64,000 nt of DNA from Halomonas halmophila (GTDB lineage: Bacteria; Pseudomonadota; Gammaproteobacteria; Pseudomonadales; Halomonadaceae). Position 1 is the stretch's first letter. Every line of letters starts with the position of its first letter. The notes beneath the pieces were generated by a model. That model was not told the DNA's origin. It saw only the letters and a list, made by a program, of their open reading frames with translations, and ran no database searches. A program made the position numbers and the translations under genes. Shown here piece after piece: positions 9,084 to 19,889 of the stretch. Where the stretch lies: the NCBI RefSeq assembly GCF_006540005.1, contig NZ_BJOC01000017.1, forward strand, positions 1 through 64,000, in the 5' to 3' direction.

Positions 9084-9862
9084 TCGAACGCATCAGGCGC
9101 CTCGGTCGCTGGGGTTGCTCGGCCCTGGAGAGCCTTGGCGACGCCGGAATCTTCCTCGCCCAGTCGATGTTCGGCATCCCCTCTGTCGAGGGCATTCGTC
9201 TCTGGCTGCGTCAGGTGCACTTCGTCGGTGTACTGTCGTTGGCGATCGTTCTGGTCTCGGGGTTGTTCATTGGCATGGTGCTGGCCCTGCAGGGCTATAC
9301 CATCTTGGTCGACTTCGGGGCCGAGGATGCGCTGGGGCAGATGGTGGCACTCTCCTTGCTGCGAGAACTGGCGCCGGTGGTGGCCGCCCTGCTGTTTGCC
9401 GGGCGCGCCGGTTCGGCACTGACCGCGGAAATCGGCCTGATGAAGGCCACCGAGCAGCTCACCAGCATGGAAATGATCGGCGTCGACCCCTTGCGCCGCA
9501 TCGTCGCGCCGCGCCTCTGGGCCGGTTTCGTGGCCCTGCCGCTGCTGACCATTGGCTTCGGGGTGGTCGGTGTCTGGGGCGGACAGCTGGTCGGGGTGCA
9601 GTGGCTGGGCGTATTCGAGGGCTCCTACTGGGGCAATATGCAGGCCAGCGTCGACTTCATCGGGGATGTCGGCAACGGTTTGCTCAAGAGCCTGGTGTTT
9701 GCCCTGGTGGTCACCTGGATCGCGGTGTATCAGGGCTATGCCCTGGTGCCCACTTCTGAAGGCATTTCGCGAGCCACCACGCGCACGGTGGTATATGCCT
9801 CCTTGGCGGTTCTCGGTCTGGATTTCCTGTTGACCGCCGTCATGTTCGGAGGTTTGTCCTGA
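9080..9862 (+). CDS. mlaE: Phospholipid transport permease MlaE
   Basis: A 260-residue inner-membrane permease of the MlaE/TrnI family and dimeric membrane core of MlaFEDB. Several hydrophobic segments and the family region [24 protein letters not shown] around residues 90-115 are visible. It overlaps mlaF by four bases and precedes mlaD by 16. Confidence 0.95.
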   Translation: MIERIRRLGRWGCSALESLGDAGIFLAQSMFGIPSVEGIRLWLRQVHFVGVLSLAIVLVSGLFIGMVLALQGYTILVDFGAEDALGQMVALSLLRELAPVVAALLFAGRAGSALTAEIGLMKATEQLTSMEMIGVDPLRRIVAPRLWAGFVALPLLTIGFGVVGVWGGQLVGVQWLGVFEGSYWGNMQASVDFIGDVGNGLLKSLVFALVVTWIAVYQGYALVPTSEGISRATTRTVVYASLAVLGLDFLLTAVMFGGLS

Positions 9863-9878
9863 TGTTCGGAGACACGCA

Positions 9879-10343
9879 ATGAAGCGTAGCAAGACAATGG
9901 AACTCGGCGTTGGCCTCTTCATGCTGGCCGGCATCATCGGATTGGTGTTTCTCGGTCTGAGAGTCAGCGGGCTGAGCCTGCAGACCCCGGAAAGCCGGTT
10001 CGAGCTGCAGGCCAACTTCGCCAATATCGGCGGTCTGAAGCCTCGGGCCCGGGTCACCATGGCGGGTGTCACCGTGGGCCGGGTCGAAAGCATCGAGCTG
10101 GACACCGAGTGGTATGATGCCCGGGTGGTGATGGAAATCGATGGGGAGCTGGAAGGCAAGTTGCCCGAGGACAGTACCGCGGCCATTCTGACTTCGGGAT
10201 TGCTGGGTGAGCAGTACATCGGTCTCTCGGTGGGAGGCGCGCCCGAGACCCTGGAAGGTGGTGACCGGATTCGTGATACCCAATCCGCCCTGGTGCTGGA
10301 GGAGTTGATCCAGCAGTTTGTATCCAATATGGCTTCGGAGTGA
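9879..10343 (+). CDS. mlaD: MCE-domain phospholipid transport protein MlaD
   Basis: A 154-residue protein with one N-terminal membrane helix (about residues 8-28) and one periplasmic MCE domain (about 38-115, with NIGGLKPRARVTMAGVTVG). It forms the hexameric ring through which lipids pass between MlaC and the MlaE core. Length and single MCE domain match E. coli MlaD rather than the multi-MCE proteins PqiB or YebT. Confidence 0.95.
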   Translation: MKRSKTMELGVGLFMLAGIIGLVFLGLRVSGLSLQTPESRFELQANFANIGGLKPRARVTMAGVTVGRVESIELDTEWYDARVVMEIDGELEGKLPEDSTAAILTSGLLGEQYIGLSVGGAPETLEGGDRIRDTQSALVLEELIQQFVSNMASE

Positions 10344-10999
10344 TGAATATGCTGACTATACCCATGGCCCGGCTGCGTGCCGGCCTGTTGCTGCTGGTTG
10401 TGTCGATGGTGGTACTGCCGGTTCAGGCGCAGGAAGGCGAGAGCCCGGAAGCCTTGATTCGCGACAGCGTCGATACCCTGATGTCGCAGATCGAGGGACG
10501 CAAGGATTATTTCGCGCAGCATCCAGACGAACTGGCGAGTGTAGTCGAGGACAATCTGGCCAAGGTGGCGGACATGCGTTACATCGCCGCCAGCGTGATG
10601 GGCCGCTATTTCAGTAATGCGACGCCTCAGCAGCGTTCGCGCTTCGTCGATACCTTCCGTCAGACCTTGATCGACACCTACTCGAAGGGGCTGGTTACCT
10701 TCGACTATCGCGAGATTCGTGTCCTCGATGACCAGGAAGGGTCGCGCTACGAGGACCAGGCCAGTGTCCACATGGAGGTGGTCGGTACGGACGGCACTGT
10801 CTATCCGGTCAGCTACACGATGCGCCTCGATGATGGTCAGTGGAAGGTTGTCAATGTGATCGTCAATGGCATCAATCTGGGACTGACCTTCCGCAACCAG
10901 TTCGATCAGGCCATGCGGGCCAACAACCGCGATTACGATGCGGTGATTGATGGTTGGGGGCCCGAGCTCGATGTGAAAGAACTGGAGGAAGGTGAGTGA
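10343..10999 (+). CDS. mlaC: Periplasmic phospholipid carrier MlaC
   Basis: A 218-residue soluble carrier that shuttles phospholipid between the outer-membrane MlaA complex and MlaFEDB. The N-terminal signal peptide has hydrophobic RAGLLLLVVSMVVLP and a likely cleavage after VQA. Family features include MGRYFSNATPQQRSRF and the C-terminal YDAVIDGWGPEL. The start may be the ATG at 10343 (overlapping the mlaD stop) or a GTG three bases earlier. Its stop overlaps the mlaB GTG. Confidence 0.93.
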   Translation: MNMLTIPMARLRAGLLLLVVSMVVLPVQAQEGESPEALIRDSVDTLMSQIEGRKDYFAQHPDELASVVEDNLAKVADMRYIAASVMGRYFSNATPQQRSRFVDTFRQTLIDTYSKGLVTFDYREIRVLDDQEGSRYEDQASVHMEVVGTDGTVYPVSYTMRLDDGQWKVVNVIVNGINLGLTFRNQFDQAMRANNRDYDAVIDGWGPELDVKELEEGE

Positions 11000-11337
11000 G
11001 TGTCCTGCTCGAGGACGGTGCCAACCGGCTGGAGGGTGAGGGCACCACGCTGCGCGTGATCGGTCGCGTGGACTTCGAGAGTGCGGCCTCGCTGGCTGCC
11101 GCCGGCCGTGAGTGGCTGGCGGGTTGCCCGTCGGGCGGCGCCGTGACCTTCGATCTGCAGGGCATCGATCGTGTCAGCAGTGCTGCGCTCAGTGTGCTGC
11201 TCGAATGGTTGCGCACGGCCGAGCACGGCGGCCTCGACGTCGCCGGAGTGCGCCTCTCGGCGCCGCTGGCCCGGCTGACCGAGGTCGCGGAGCTGAACCG
11301 CCTGTTGCCTGATCCGAGCTGTGCCTCGAGCGCTTGA
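10996..11337 (+). CDS. mlaB: STAS-domain protein MlaB
   Basis: A 113-residue STAS-domain protein. MlaB binds MlaF in the cytoplasm and is needed for assembly and activity of the ATPase. The central motif DLQGIDRVSSAALSVLLEWL is the STAS beta-strand/helix core. It begins with GTG overlapping the mlaC stop by four bases. A perfect-stem terminator follows, ending the mla operon. Confidence 0.9.
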   Translation: MSVLLEDGANRLEGEGTTLRVIGRVDFESAASLAAAGREWLAGCPSGGAVTFDLQGIDRVSSAALSVLLEWLRTAEHGGLDVAGVRLSAPLARLTEVAELNRLLPDPSCASSA

Positions 11338-11381
11338 GACGATGCCAGCGGCATCGCCAAGCGCCATGCTTTTCTTTACCA

Positions 11382-11409
11382 TGTCGGCGACAATGACGCC
11401 GACATTTTT
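11382..11409 (+). terminator. Intrinsic terminator of the mla operon
   Basis: Perfect 8-base stem TGTCGGCG (11382-11389) and CGCCGACA (11397-11404) with a 7-base loop, followed by five T residues. It lies 45 bases after mlaB and separates mlaFEDCB from ibaG-murA. Confidence 0.8.
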
Positions 11410-11450
11410 ATGCGGTGCATCCACCGACGACAGCGAAACGCGAGGACTCC

Positions 11451-12982
<1,532 letters not shown>

Positions 12983-13002
12983 AGTCGACAACGGGCAATA
13001 CC

Positions 13003-13656
13003 ATGAGCAAGCAATTGATCCTGGCCCTTTCCAAGGGGCGTATTCTTGACGAGACCCTGCCGCTGCTGGCGGATGCCGGCATCACGCCGGTGGAGGACCT
13101 CTCGTCGAGCCGCAAGCTGCTGTTCGATACCAACCTGGCGGATGTCAAGCTGGTGGTGATTCGGGCGACCGATGTGCCGACCTATGTGCAGTTGGGGGCC
13201 GCGGATGTCGGCGTGGCCGGCAAGGACGTGCTACTGGAGCATGGGGCCGAAGGCCTTTATGAGCCGCTGGACCTGGAGATTGCTCGCTGCAAGCTGATGA
13301 CGGCCGGCATGACGGGGGCCGCGCCGAGTCAGGCACGCCGACGCGTGGCGACCAAGTTCGTCGAGGTGGCGCGGCGCTACTATGCAGAGCAGGGCGTCCA
13401 GGCCGAGGTCATCAAGTTGTACGGCGCCATGGAACTGGCTCCCCTGATGAATCTGGCCGACGAGATCGTCGACATCGTCGATACCGGCAACACCCTGCGC
13501 GCCAACGGCATGGAGCCGCGCGAACTGATCGCGCCGATCAGCACGCGTCTGGTGGTCAACAAGGCCGCCATGACCATGAAGCACGACCGCCTCAAGCCGC
13601 TGATCGCACGCTTGAACGAGGCCGTGGCCAGCCGCCGGGAAACCCAGGACGCCTGA
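13003..13656 (+). CDS. hisG: ATP phosphoribosyltransferase, short form HisG
   Basis: A 217-residue catalytic subunit for the first step of histidine synthesis (PRPP plus ATP). It lacks the roughly 80-residue C-terminal regulatory domain of the long form, so by family knowledge it should need the HisZ subunit, which is not in this window. The PRPP loop region [14 protein letters not shown] is visible. The start is the ATG before [13 protein letters not shown]. Confidence 0.95.
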   Translation: MSKQLILALSKGRILDETLPLLADAGITPVEDLSSSRKLLFDTNLADVKLVVIRATDVPTYVQLGAADVGVAGKDVLLEHGAEGLYEPLDLEIARCKLMTAGMTGAAPSQARRRVATKFVEVARRYYAEQGVQAEVIKLYGAMELAPLMNLADEIVDIVDTGNTLRANGMEPRELIAPISTRLVVNKAAMTMKHDRLKPLIARLNEAVASRRETQDA

Positions 13657-13688
13657 GGCGACCAATCGTTGCAAGGGGAAGAATCATC

Positions 13689-15011
13689 ATGCGTGAAGCG
13701 TCTGCCAACAGCCTGGAGATCAACCGGCTGGCTACCAGCGATGGCGACTTCGACACACGACTCGAGGCCCTGCTGGCCTGGGAAGGGGTGTCCGATGCCG
13801 AGGTGCAGCAACGTGTCAGCGGTATCCTGGCGGCCGTTCAACAGCGCGGCGATGCCGCCCTGGTGGAATACAGCAACCGTTTGGACCGCCTGTCCGTGGC
13901 CGGCATGGCCGAACTGACGCTCGACGCCGAACGCCTGCGTCAGGCCCATGACAACCTGCCGGCCGAGCAGCGCGAGGCATTGGCGCATGCCGCCGAGCGG
14001 ATTCGCCACTATCACGAGCAGCAGAAGCCGACCTCCTGGCAGTACACCGAGGCCGACGGTACCGTGCTGGGCCAACAGGTCACGCCGCTGGATCGCGCCG
14101 GCATCTATGTGCCCGGCGGCAAGGCGGCCTATCCCTCCTCGGTGTTGATGAATGCCATTCCGGCCCATGTCGCCGGGGTTGCCGAGATCGTCATGGTAGT
14201 GCCGACCCCGGATGGCGTGCTCAACGACCTGGTGCTGGCGGCGGCCTATCTCGCCGGTGTCGACCATGTCTTCACCATCGGCGGGGCCCAGGCGGTGGCG
14301 GCACTGGCCTACGGAACCGAGACGGTGCCGCGGGTCGACAAGATCGTCGGGCCCGGCAACATCTATGTGGCGACCGCCAAGCGGGCGGTCTTCGGCCGCG
14401 TGGGCATCGACATGATCGCCGGTCCCTCGGAGATTCTGGTGGTTTCCGACGGCCAGACCGATGCCGACTGGCTGGCCATGGACCTGTTCTCCCAGGCCGA
14501 GCATGACGAGGATGCCCAGGCGATCCTGATCAGCTGGGATGCCGAGCACCTGGAAGCGGTTGCTGAGGCCATGGCGCGTCAGTTGCCGACGCTCGAGCGT
14601 GAGAACATCGTGCGCGCCTCGCTGGCGAGCCGCGGGGCCCTGATTCACTGCCGCGACCAGGACGAGGCGCTGGCGCTGATCAATCGTGTCGCCCCCGAAC
14701 ATCTGGAATTGTCGGTGGCGGAGCCGCAAGCCTGGCTGCCGCAGGTTCGCCACGCTGGTGCCATCTTCATGGGCCGCCACACCGCCGAGGCGCTGGGCGA
14801 TTATTGCGCCGGGCCAAACCATGTGCTGCCGACCTCGGGCACGGCACGCTTCTCGTCGCCGCTGGGGGTCTACGACTTCCAGAAGCGTTCCTCGTTGATC
14901 CAGTGTTCGCCCCAGGGAGCTTCGCGGCTCGGTACCACGGCGTCGGTGCTGGCGCGGGGCGAGTCGCTCACCGCTCATGCGCGCAGTGCCGAGTACCGCA
15001 TTCGCGATTGA
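13689..15011 (+). CDS. hisD: Histidinol dehydrogenase
   Basis: A 440-residue zinc enzyme carrying out the last two oxidations of histidine synthesis. Recognisable are [44 protein letters not shown] and [12 protein letters not shown], which carry zinc and substrate ligands. Start ATG is preceded by AAGGGGAAGA. In Pseudomonas hisC follows hisD; here a protease gene on the other strand follows directly. Confidence 0.97.
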   Translation: MREASANSLEINRLATSDGDFDTRLEALLAWEGVSDAEVQQRVSGILAAVQQRGDAALVEYSNRLDRLSVAGMAELTLDAERLRQAHDNLPAEQREALAHAAERIRHYHEQQKPTSWQYTEADGTVLGQQVTPLDRAGIYVPGGKAAYPSSVLMNAIPAHVAGVAEIVMVVPTPDGVLNDLVLAAAYLAGVDHVFTIGGAQAVAALAYGTETVPRVDKIVGPGNIYVATAKRAVFGRVGIDMIAGPSEILVVSDGQTDADWLAMDLFSQAEHDEDAQAILISWDAEHLEAVAEAMARQLPTLERENIVRASLASRGALIHCRDQDEALALINRVAPEHLELSVAEPQAWLPQVRHAGAIFMGRHTAEALGDYCAGPNHVLPTSGTARFSSPLGVYDFQKRSSLIQCSPQGASRLGTTASVLARGESLTAHARSAEYRIRD

Positions 15012-15036
15012 GAGGTCCCTGGCTCCGCCTCCCCTC

Positions 15037-15059
15037 GATGCCCCGCCTGGCGGGGCATC
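15037..15059 (+). terminator. Terminator-like hairpin between hisD and the protease gene
   Basis: GATGCCCCGCC (15037-15047) pairs with GGCGGGGCATC (15049-15059) in a near-palindrome, followed by TCGTCGTTTT. It lies between two convergent genes and could serve either strand. The T tract is interrupted. Confidence 0.55.
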
Positions 15060-15078
15060 GTCGTTTTCAGGCGGTGGG

Positions 15079-16416
15079 CTAGGGCGTCTCGCCCGCCGGG
15101 GTAGCGTTGTCTCGCCGCGCCGTGTCGTCGGCTTCGGTTCGATCCTTGGTCGAGGCGCTGGCCTCGTCATCGTCGCTACTCTCCGGCGATGACGGCGCCT
15201 CCTGGCTGTCATCCGGCTCGTCAGCGTCGCGCGGGCTGGTTGGACGAGGGCGGCTCGGGGTCGGGCGTTCGGCAACGGTGAGCGTGATTTGCCGGGTTTC
15301 GCCGTTACGCACGATGGTCACCGGTAATTGACTACCGGGCTTCACGGCTGCGATATCGCTCATGGTCTTGCGTGGGTCGCGGATGGGCTTGCCGTCGACC
15401 TTCAACAGCACGTCGCCGGGCTGCAGGCCGGCTTTGGCGGCGGGCCCGTTGGGCACGACATTGGCGATGACCACGCCATTGGTGGACTCGAGGCCGAAGG
15501 AGGCAGCCAGTTCGGCGTCGAGCTCCTGGACTTCGATGCCCAGCCAGCCGCGAATGACCCGCCCCTTGGTGACGATCTCCTTGAGAATGTTGCCGGCCAG
15601 GTTGGAGGGAATGGCGAAGCCGATGCCCTGGGAGCCGCCCGAACGCGAGAAGATGGCGGTGTTGATGCCGACCAGGGCACCCTTGGGGTTGATCAGGGCC
15701 CCGCCGGAATTGCCCGGGTTGATGGCAGCATCAGTTTGAATGAAGTCCTCGTAGGCACTCAGCCCCAGGTGGCTGCGTCCGGTGGCGCTGATGATGCCCA
15801 TGGTCACGGTCTGCCCCACGCCGAAGGGGTTGCCGATGGCCAGGCTGACGTCGCCGACCGCCACTTTCTCTGAGTCACTCAGCTCGATGACCGGCAGGTC
15901 CGGCAGGTCGATGCGCAGCACCGCCAGGTCACTTTCCGGGTCGGTGCCGACCACTTCCGCCAGGGTCTCGCGGCCGTCGCGCAGCGCTACCTGAATCTGA
16001 TCGGCGCCCTGGATGACATGATGGTTGGTGAGCACATAGCCTTCCTCGCTGACAATCACGCCCGAGCCCAGGCTGGAGAGCATGCGCCGCCGGCTGGGGG
16101 CATCATCGCCAAAGAATTGCCGAAAGAAGGGGTCCGACATCAGGGGGTGGGAGTCGCGCTCGACCACGCGTGACGAGTAGATGTTGACCACCGCCGGCGC
16201 GGCGCGCTTGACCGCCTGGGCATAGCTGACCGGGCCTTCATCGCGTGACAAGGGGGCGGCCTGGTGAATCTCCGGGGTCCGGGCCTGCTGGCCGCCGCTG
16301 TCGCCAGCTGTTTCACTGGCCTGACGCCCGAGCAGCTGAGGAAAGGCATTGAGCAACACCACAGCAGCCAGCACGCCGATCAGAACGGGCCAGAGATAGG
16401 GGAGAGCGCGTCGCAT
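15079..16416 (-). CDS. DegS/AlgW-like membrane-anchored serine protease with acidic tail
   Basis: A 445-residue HtrA-family protease. Order: one membrane helix (residues 7-28), trypsin-like domain (about 65-280) with triad His133 (TNHHV), Asp163 (SDLAVL) and Ser237 (NPGNSGGAL), one PDZ domain (about 287-382), then a Ser/Asp/Glu-rich tail to 445. One PDZ and a membrane anchor are the DegS/AlgW pattern: such proteases cut the anti-sigma factor RseA/MucA when unfolded porins bind the PDZ domain. The hisD neighbour also fits AlgW. The roughly 60-residue tail (RPTSPRDADEPDDSQE and onward) is not part of DegS, which is about 355 residues. The start at 16416 was chosen because it begins the helix; the longer frame overlaps the divergent nif3-like gene. 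Confidence 0.88.
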   Translation of the reverse strand: MRRALPYLWPVLIGVLAAVVLLNAFPQLLGRQASETAGDSGGQQARTPEIHQAAPLSRDEGPVSYAQAVKRAAPAVVNIYSSRVVERDSHPLMSDPFFRQFFGDDAPSRRRMLSSLGSGVIVSEEGYVLTNHHVIQGADQIQVALRDGRETLAEVVGTDPESDLAVLRIDLPDLPVIELSDSEKVAVGDVSLAIGNPFGVGQTVTMGIISATGRSHLGLSAYEDFIQTDAAINPGNSGGALINPKGALVGINTAIFSRSGGSQGIGFAIPSNLAGNILKEIVTKGRVIRGWLGIEVQELDAELAASFGLESTNGVVIANVVPNGPAAKAGLQPGDVLLKVDGKPIRDPRKTMSDIAAVKPGSQLPVTIVRNGETRQITLTVAERPTPSRPRPTSPRDADEPDDSQEAPSSPESSDDDEASASTKDRTEADDTARRDNATPAGETP

Positions 16417-16513
16417 GCGGGAGAAGTTCCTTATGCCTGGTCGCGGGGGCTTTGGGCGCTGGTTACAATGTGCTGATGATAACATTTCCTCTCTTACCAC
16501 GCCCGGAGGGTTC

Positions 16514-17275
16514 ATGACGACGCGCGATGAAGTGGTCACCATCTGCGAGCGGGAGCTGGCCGCGTCAAGCTTCAAGGACTTCACTGCCAATGGCCTCCAG
16601 GTGGGCGGCCGGGCGCAGATCCAGCGGATACTGAGCGGGGTCACGGCGTGCCAGGCATTGCTCGACGAGGCCGTGGCCTGGCAGGCCGACATGGTGCTGG
16701 TGCATCACGGCTACTTCTGGAAGAACGAGCCGGTCAATGTCGTCGGCATGAAGCGTCAGCGCCTGGCGACCCTGCTGGGGCACGATATCAATCTGCTGGC
16801 CTATCACCTGCCGCTCGATGCCCATGGGACGCTCGGCAATAATGCCATGCTGGCCGATCGACTCGGCTTCGAGGTGGCCGGCTGTCTGGATGGTGAGCTC
16901 GGGCAGGGGCTGTTGTGGCATGGTTCGCCCAGCGCGCCGCTGACGCCCGGGGAGCTGGCCCAGCATGTTGGCGAGCGGCTGGCCCGCGAGCCCCTGTTGA
17001 TCGAATCACCACAGGCCGGCGAGATTCGGCGTGTCGCCTGGTGTACCGGCGGTGCCCAGGACATGATCACTCAGGCGGCCGAGGCCGGAGCCGATGCCTT
17101 CATTTCCGGCGAGATATCCGAACGCACGACGCATCTGGCACGAGAGATGGGAATTCATTATCTGGCCGCGGGTCATCATGCCACCGAACGCTATGGCGTT
17201 CAGGCGCTGGGCGAGTGGCTGGCGCAACGTTTTGCCATTGAGCATCGTTTCGTGGATATCGATAACCCGGCCTGA
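16514..17275 (+). CDS. Nif3-like dinuclear metal centre protein (YbgI family)
   Basis: A 253-residue NIF3/YbgI family protein. Metal-ligand motifs are visible: VHHGYFWKN near the N terminus and the C-terminal GHHATERYGV. These bind two metal ions in structures of the family. The biochemical role is unsettled (proposed GTP cyclohydrolase I type 2-like or hydrolase). The start ATG follows GGAGGG. It is divergent from the protease gene and convergent with zapG. Confidence 0.9.
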   Translation: MTTRDEVVTICERELAASSFKDFTANGLQVGGRAQIQRILSGVTACQALLDEAVAWQADMVLVHHGYFWKNEPVNVVGMKRQRLATLLGHDINLLAYHLPLDAHGTLGNNAMLADRLGFEVAGCLDGELGQGLLWHGSPSAPLTPGELAQHVGERLAREPLLIESPQAGEIRRVAWCTGGAQDMITQAAEAGADAFISGEISERTTHLAREMGIHYLAAGHHATERYGVQALGEWLAQRFAIEHRFVDIDNPA

Positions 17276-17345
17276 TCCCCATCGGCCCGCATGCAACGCC
17301 GCTGTCGGGCCTGCGGCAGGGGTTACCGATCGGGGAGAAGGGTAA

Positions 17346-17370
17346 TGCCCGGCGGTGAGCCTGCCGGGCA
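17346..17370 (+). terminator. GC hairpin between convergent nif3-like and zapG genes
   Basis: TGCCCGGC (17346-17353) pairs perfectly with GCCGGGCA (17363-17370) around a 9-base loop. There is no T tract on either side, so termination is only a guess from its position between convergent genes. Confidence 0.4.
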
Positions 17371-17385
17371 CGCCTGGCGCATTGG

Positions 17386-17814
17386 TCAGTAGCGGGGCGG
17401 TTGTGCGGGGGCGTTGTCGCCGGACTTCAGGCCGAAGTCCTCCGACAGGGTGCCGCGATTGCCATCGGCATAGTCGCGCGGGGTATCGACCCCCTGGTTG
17501 TCCTCATCGGCCTGCCCCAGGTCTGGCCGGCTGGGCTGTGCCGAGCCGAAGTGCGCGGCCGTGTCGTGCATCTCCTGCTGCAGACTGCGGCCATTGGCCA
17601 GCAGGGCCGACAGTAGACCATCGGCGCGCTCGAAGTGCTCGCTCAGCGTGCCGCGCAGCTCGGTGAGCTCGCGGTCGCGTTCGGCCAGGCGCTTGCGCAG
17701 CTTCTGGGCGCTCCGGGCGCCGCCATTGAGCAGGTGGTATCCCAATGCCCCGATACCGGCGCCGGCCAGCAGGCATGCCATGATCAGCACCCAGTTGATA
17801 TTGCCTTGTTCCAC
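17386..17814 (-). CDS. zapG: YhcB/ZapG division-associated membrane protein
   Basis: A 142-residue DUF1043 protein. One N-terminal membrane helix (about 7-27, WVLIMACLLAGAGIGALGY) is followed by a coiled-coil region (about 37-90) and a disordered tail. In E. coli YhcB/ZapG affects division and envelope growth. The start is GTG with AGGGAGA upstream. It lies divergent from zapE, in the yhcB-zapE-rplM-rpsI neighbourhood seen in E. coli, which supports the call despite low sequence conservation. Confidence 0.85.
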   Translation of the reverse strand: MEQGNINWVLIMACLLAGAGIGALGYHLLNGGARSAQKLRKRLAERDRELTELRGTLSEHFERADGLLSALLANGRSLQQEMHDTAAHFGSAQPSRPDLGQADEDNQGVDTPRDYADGNRGTLSEDFGLKSGDNAPAQPPRY

Positions 17815-17877
17815 GTGTGTCTCCCTGTGCGTTCGTTCGGCCTGACGGTGGTGGCTGTCAGTGGAAATTCCGTTGCC

Positions 17878-17908
17878 ATTATAGGGCGGGCGTCAGTACC
17901 GCGGTCAA
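17878..17908 (-). promoter_or_regulatory. Candidate promoter for zapG
   Basis: Minus-strand -10 TATAAT at 17878-17883 (perfect match) and -35 TTGACC at 17903-17908. The spacer of 19 bases is long. It lies in the divergent gap between zapG and zapE. Confidence 0.45.
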
Positions 17909-17916
17909 CGACAGCA

Positions 17917-17945
17917 ATGTCAGGGCCAGACGCGAAGCGTATAAT
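17917..17945 (+). promoter_or_regulatory. Candidate promoter for zapE
   Basis: A perfect -10 TATAAT at 17940-17945 with ATGTCA at 17917-17922 (four of six -35 bases), 17-base spacing, about 40 bases before the zapE start. Confidence 0.55.
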
Positions 17946-17985
17946 CCTTTTCCTTTCGATGTCAGTCCAGAGTGGATGGTGAACC

Positions 17986-19170
17986 ATGCCCAACAGCAAT
18001 CACGGCAAGCCGCCCGAAACGTCGCCCGCGACCTCGCCGCTGGCGCGCTATCGTGCGGACCTCGAGCGTGAAGGCTTCGCACATGATCCTGCCCAGGAAC
18101 GGGCTGTCGAGCACCTGCAGCGTCTCCATGACGACCTGCTGGCAACGCCGCGGGCCCGGTCCACTGCGACAGCGGGCGTGGTCGCGGGGTGGAAGGCGAA
18201 GGTCTCCGGGCTCTTCGGCAGGAAGGAGACGACGCCCGAGGTCGAGATGCCTCGCGTCACGGGGCTGTACTTCTGGGGCGGTGTCGGACGCGGCAAGACC
18301 TATCTGGTGGATGCCTTCTACGAGTCGCTGCCCTTTACCGAGAAGATGCGCACCCATTTCCACCGCTTCATGCAGCGGGTGCACAACGAGCTGGAGCACT
18401 ACAAGGGAAGCTCCAATCCATTGACGCTGGTGGCCGACCGCTTCGCCGACGAGGCCAGGGTGATCTGCTTCGACGAATTCTTCGTCAAGGACATCACCGA
18501 TGCGATGATCCTGGCCAACCTGCTGGAGGCCCTGTTTGCCCGCGATGTGGTGCTGGTCGCGACCTCCAACATCGAGCCGGCCGAACTCTACAAGGATGGC
18601 CTGCAGCGCGCCCGCTTTCTACCGGCCATCGACCTGCTCGAGCGCCATTGCGAGGTCGTCAACGTCGACTCGGGGGTCGACTATCGGCTGCGTACCCTGG
18701 AGCAGGCCGAGATCTTTCACTCGCCCCTGGACGATGCCGCTGAGGCTGAACTGCAGCGCAGCTTTCACTCCCTCGCGGGTGGCGAGGGCAGGCAGGGCGC
18801 GGCCATCGAGATTAACCACCGCAGCCTGATGACGCGGCGCCAGCATGAAGGCGTCGTATGGTTCGAATTCACCGAGCTGTGCGAGGGTCCGCGCAGCCAG
18901 AATGACTATATCGAGCTGGCCCGCGAGTATCACAGCGTGCTGGTCTCCAATGTGGTCCGCATGAATGGCGCCACCGACGATACGGCAAGGCGTTTCATCA
19001 ACATGGTCGATGAGTTCTATGACCGTGGCGTCAAGCTGTTGATGTCCGCCGAAGCACCGGCCGAGCAGCTGTATCAGGGCGGCAGGCTCGAATTCGAGTT
19101 TCAGCGCACCCTGTCGCGGCTGCAGGAAATGCAGTCGCATGAATACCTCGCACTGCCGCATAAGCCCTGA
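17986..19170 (+). CDS. zapE: Cell division protein ZapE (AFG1-like ATPase)
   Basis: A 394-residue AFG1/ZapE-family P-loop ATPase. Walker A is GGVGRGKTYLVD near residue 100 and Walker B is VICFDEFFVKDI. In E. coli ZapE associates with late divisomes and destabilises FtsZ polymers under stress; in mitochondria the homologue is a proteostasis factor. It is directly followed by a GC hairpin and a heptad repeat array. Confidence 0.93.
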   Translation: MPNSNHGKPPETSPATSPLARYRADLEREGFAHDPAQERAVEHLQRLHDDLLATPRARSTATAGVVAGWKAKVSGLFGRKETTPEVEMPRVTGLYFWGGVGRGKTYLVDAFYESLPFTEKMRTHFHRFMQRVHNELEHYKGSSNPLTLVADRFADEARVICFDEFFVKDITDAMILANLLEALFARDVVLVATSNIEPAELYKDGLQRARFLPAIDLLERHCEVVNVDSGVDYRLRTLEQAEIFHSPLDDAAEAELQRSFHSLAGGEGRQGAAIEINHRSLMTRRQHEGVVWFEFTELCEGPRSQNDYIELAREYHSVLVSNVVRMNGATDDTARRFINMVDEFYDRGVKLLMSAEAPAEQLYQGGRLEFEFQRTLSRLQEMQSHEYLALPHKP

Positions 19171-19171
19171 C

Positions 19172-19216
19172 CCGGGCTGCGCCCGGAGCTGTAAGCTATA
19201 AGCTTTAAGCGGTAAG
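19172..19216 (+). repeat. GC hairpin plus AGCNNTA heptad array after zapE
   Basis: Two bases after the zapE stop, CCGGGC-TGC-GCCCGG (19172-19186) is joined without a gap to four 7-base units AGCTGTA, AGCTATA, AGCTTTA and AGCGGTA (19187-19214). The same hairpin-plus-heptads unit follows the lpxC stop at 46792-46827. The heptads point away from zapE and face the array at 19259-19286. Confidence 0.85.
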
Positions 19217-19255
19217 AAAAATCTTGACCCCTTGGGGGCGGGTAGAAATCCGCTT

Positions 19256-19290
<35 letters not shown>

Positions 19291-19298
19291 CATCGTCG

Positions 19299-19328
19299 TT
19301 GCCATGCCAGCCGCGCATCGTGTAGAAT
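19299..19328 (+). promoter_or_regulatory. Promoter of rplM-rpsI
   Basis: -35 TTGCCA at 19299-19304, an 18-base spacer and -10 TAGAAT at 19323-19328. This leaves a leader of about 110 bases before rplM, room for autogenous control of the kind known for the L13 operon, though I did not identify a binding structure. Confidence 0.6.
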
Positions 19329-19447
19329 GCGCGCTCGCTCGAACGTTGTTGTCTGCTCCACGGAGCGGGTCGGCAACCAAGAAAAATAGGGACGGTCCTG
19401 TCGCGATTCGCCGCCAGGGCTCAACGCATCAATTTGGTGATTCACCC

Positions 19448-19876
19448 ATGAAGACGTTCACTGCCAAACCGCAGTCCGTCCAGCGCGACTGGTACGTCGT
19501 AGACGCGGCGGACAAGACGCTTGGTCGATTGGCCACTGAAATCGCTCGTCGCCTGCGCGGCAAGCACAAGCCGGAATACACCCCGCATGTCGATACCGGC
19601 GATTATATCGTCGTGATCAATGCCGAGAAGGTGAAGGTGACCGGCAACAAGGCCACCGACAAGAACTACTACCGCCATACCGGTTATCCGGGTGGCCTGC
19701 GCTCCATGAGTTTCGAACAGATGATCGATCATGCGCCTGAGCGGGTCATCGAGTTCGCGGTCAAGGGCATGCTCCCGAAGGGTCCGCTGGGTCGTGCCAT
19801 GCACTCGAAGCTTAAGGTGTACGCCGGCACCGAGCATCCCCACGCCGCCCAGCAGCCGCAAGAACTGAACATCTGA
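19448..19876 (+). CDS. rplM: 50S ribosomal protein L13
   Basis: A 142-residue L13 protein, the same length as in E. coli, an early-assembly 23S rRNA binder. The sequence [20 protein letters not shown] and [12 protein letters not shown] are diagnostic. It is transcribed with rpsI, 13 bases downstream. Confidence 0.98.
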   Translation: MKTFTAKPQSVQRDWYVVDAADKTLGRLATEIARRLRGKHKPEYTPHVDTGDYIVVINAEKVKVTGNKATDKNYYRHTGYPGGLRSMSFEQMIDHAPERVIEFAVKGMLPKGPLGRAMHSKLKVYAGTEHPHAAQQPQELNI

Positions 19877-19889
19877 GGGAGTCTTCGCC

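Noticed and set aside
9029..10771. 580-codon minus-strand frame opposite the mla genes
   Set aside because: Antisense to mlaE, mlaD and mlaC, low-complexity His/Gln/Arg content, no recognisable domain.
13380..15275. 631-codon minus-strand frame opposite hisG, hisD and the protease end
   Set aside because: Antisense to well-recognised enzymes, Arg- and Gly-rich composition typical of GC shadow frames.
16417..16440. GGAACTT upstream of the protease gene as a sigma-E -35 box
   Set aside because: It lies only seven bases before the start codon, so the -10 would fall inside the coding sequence.
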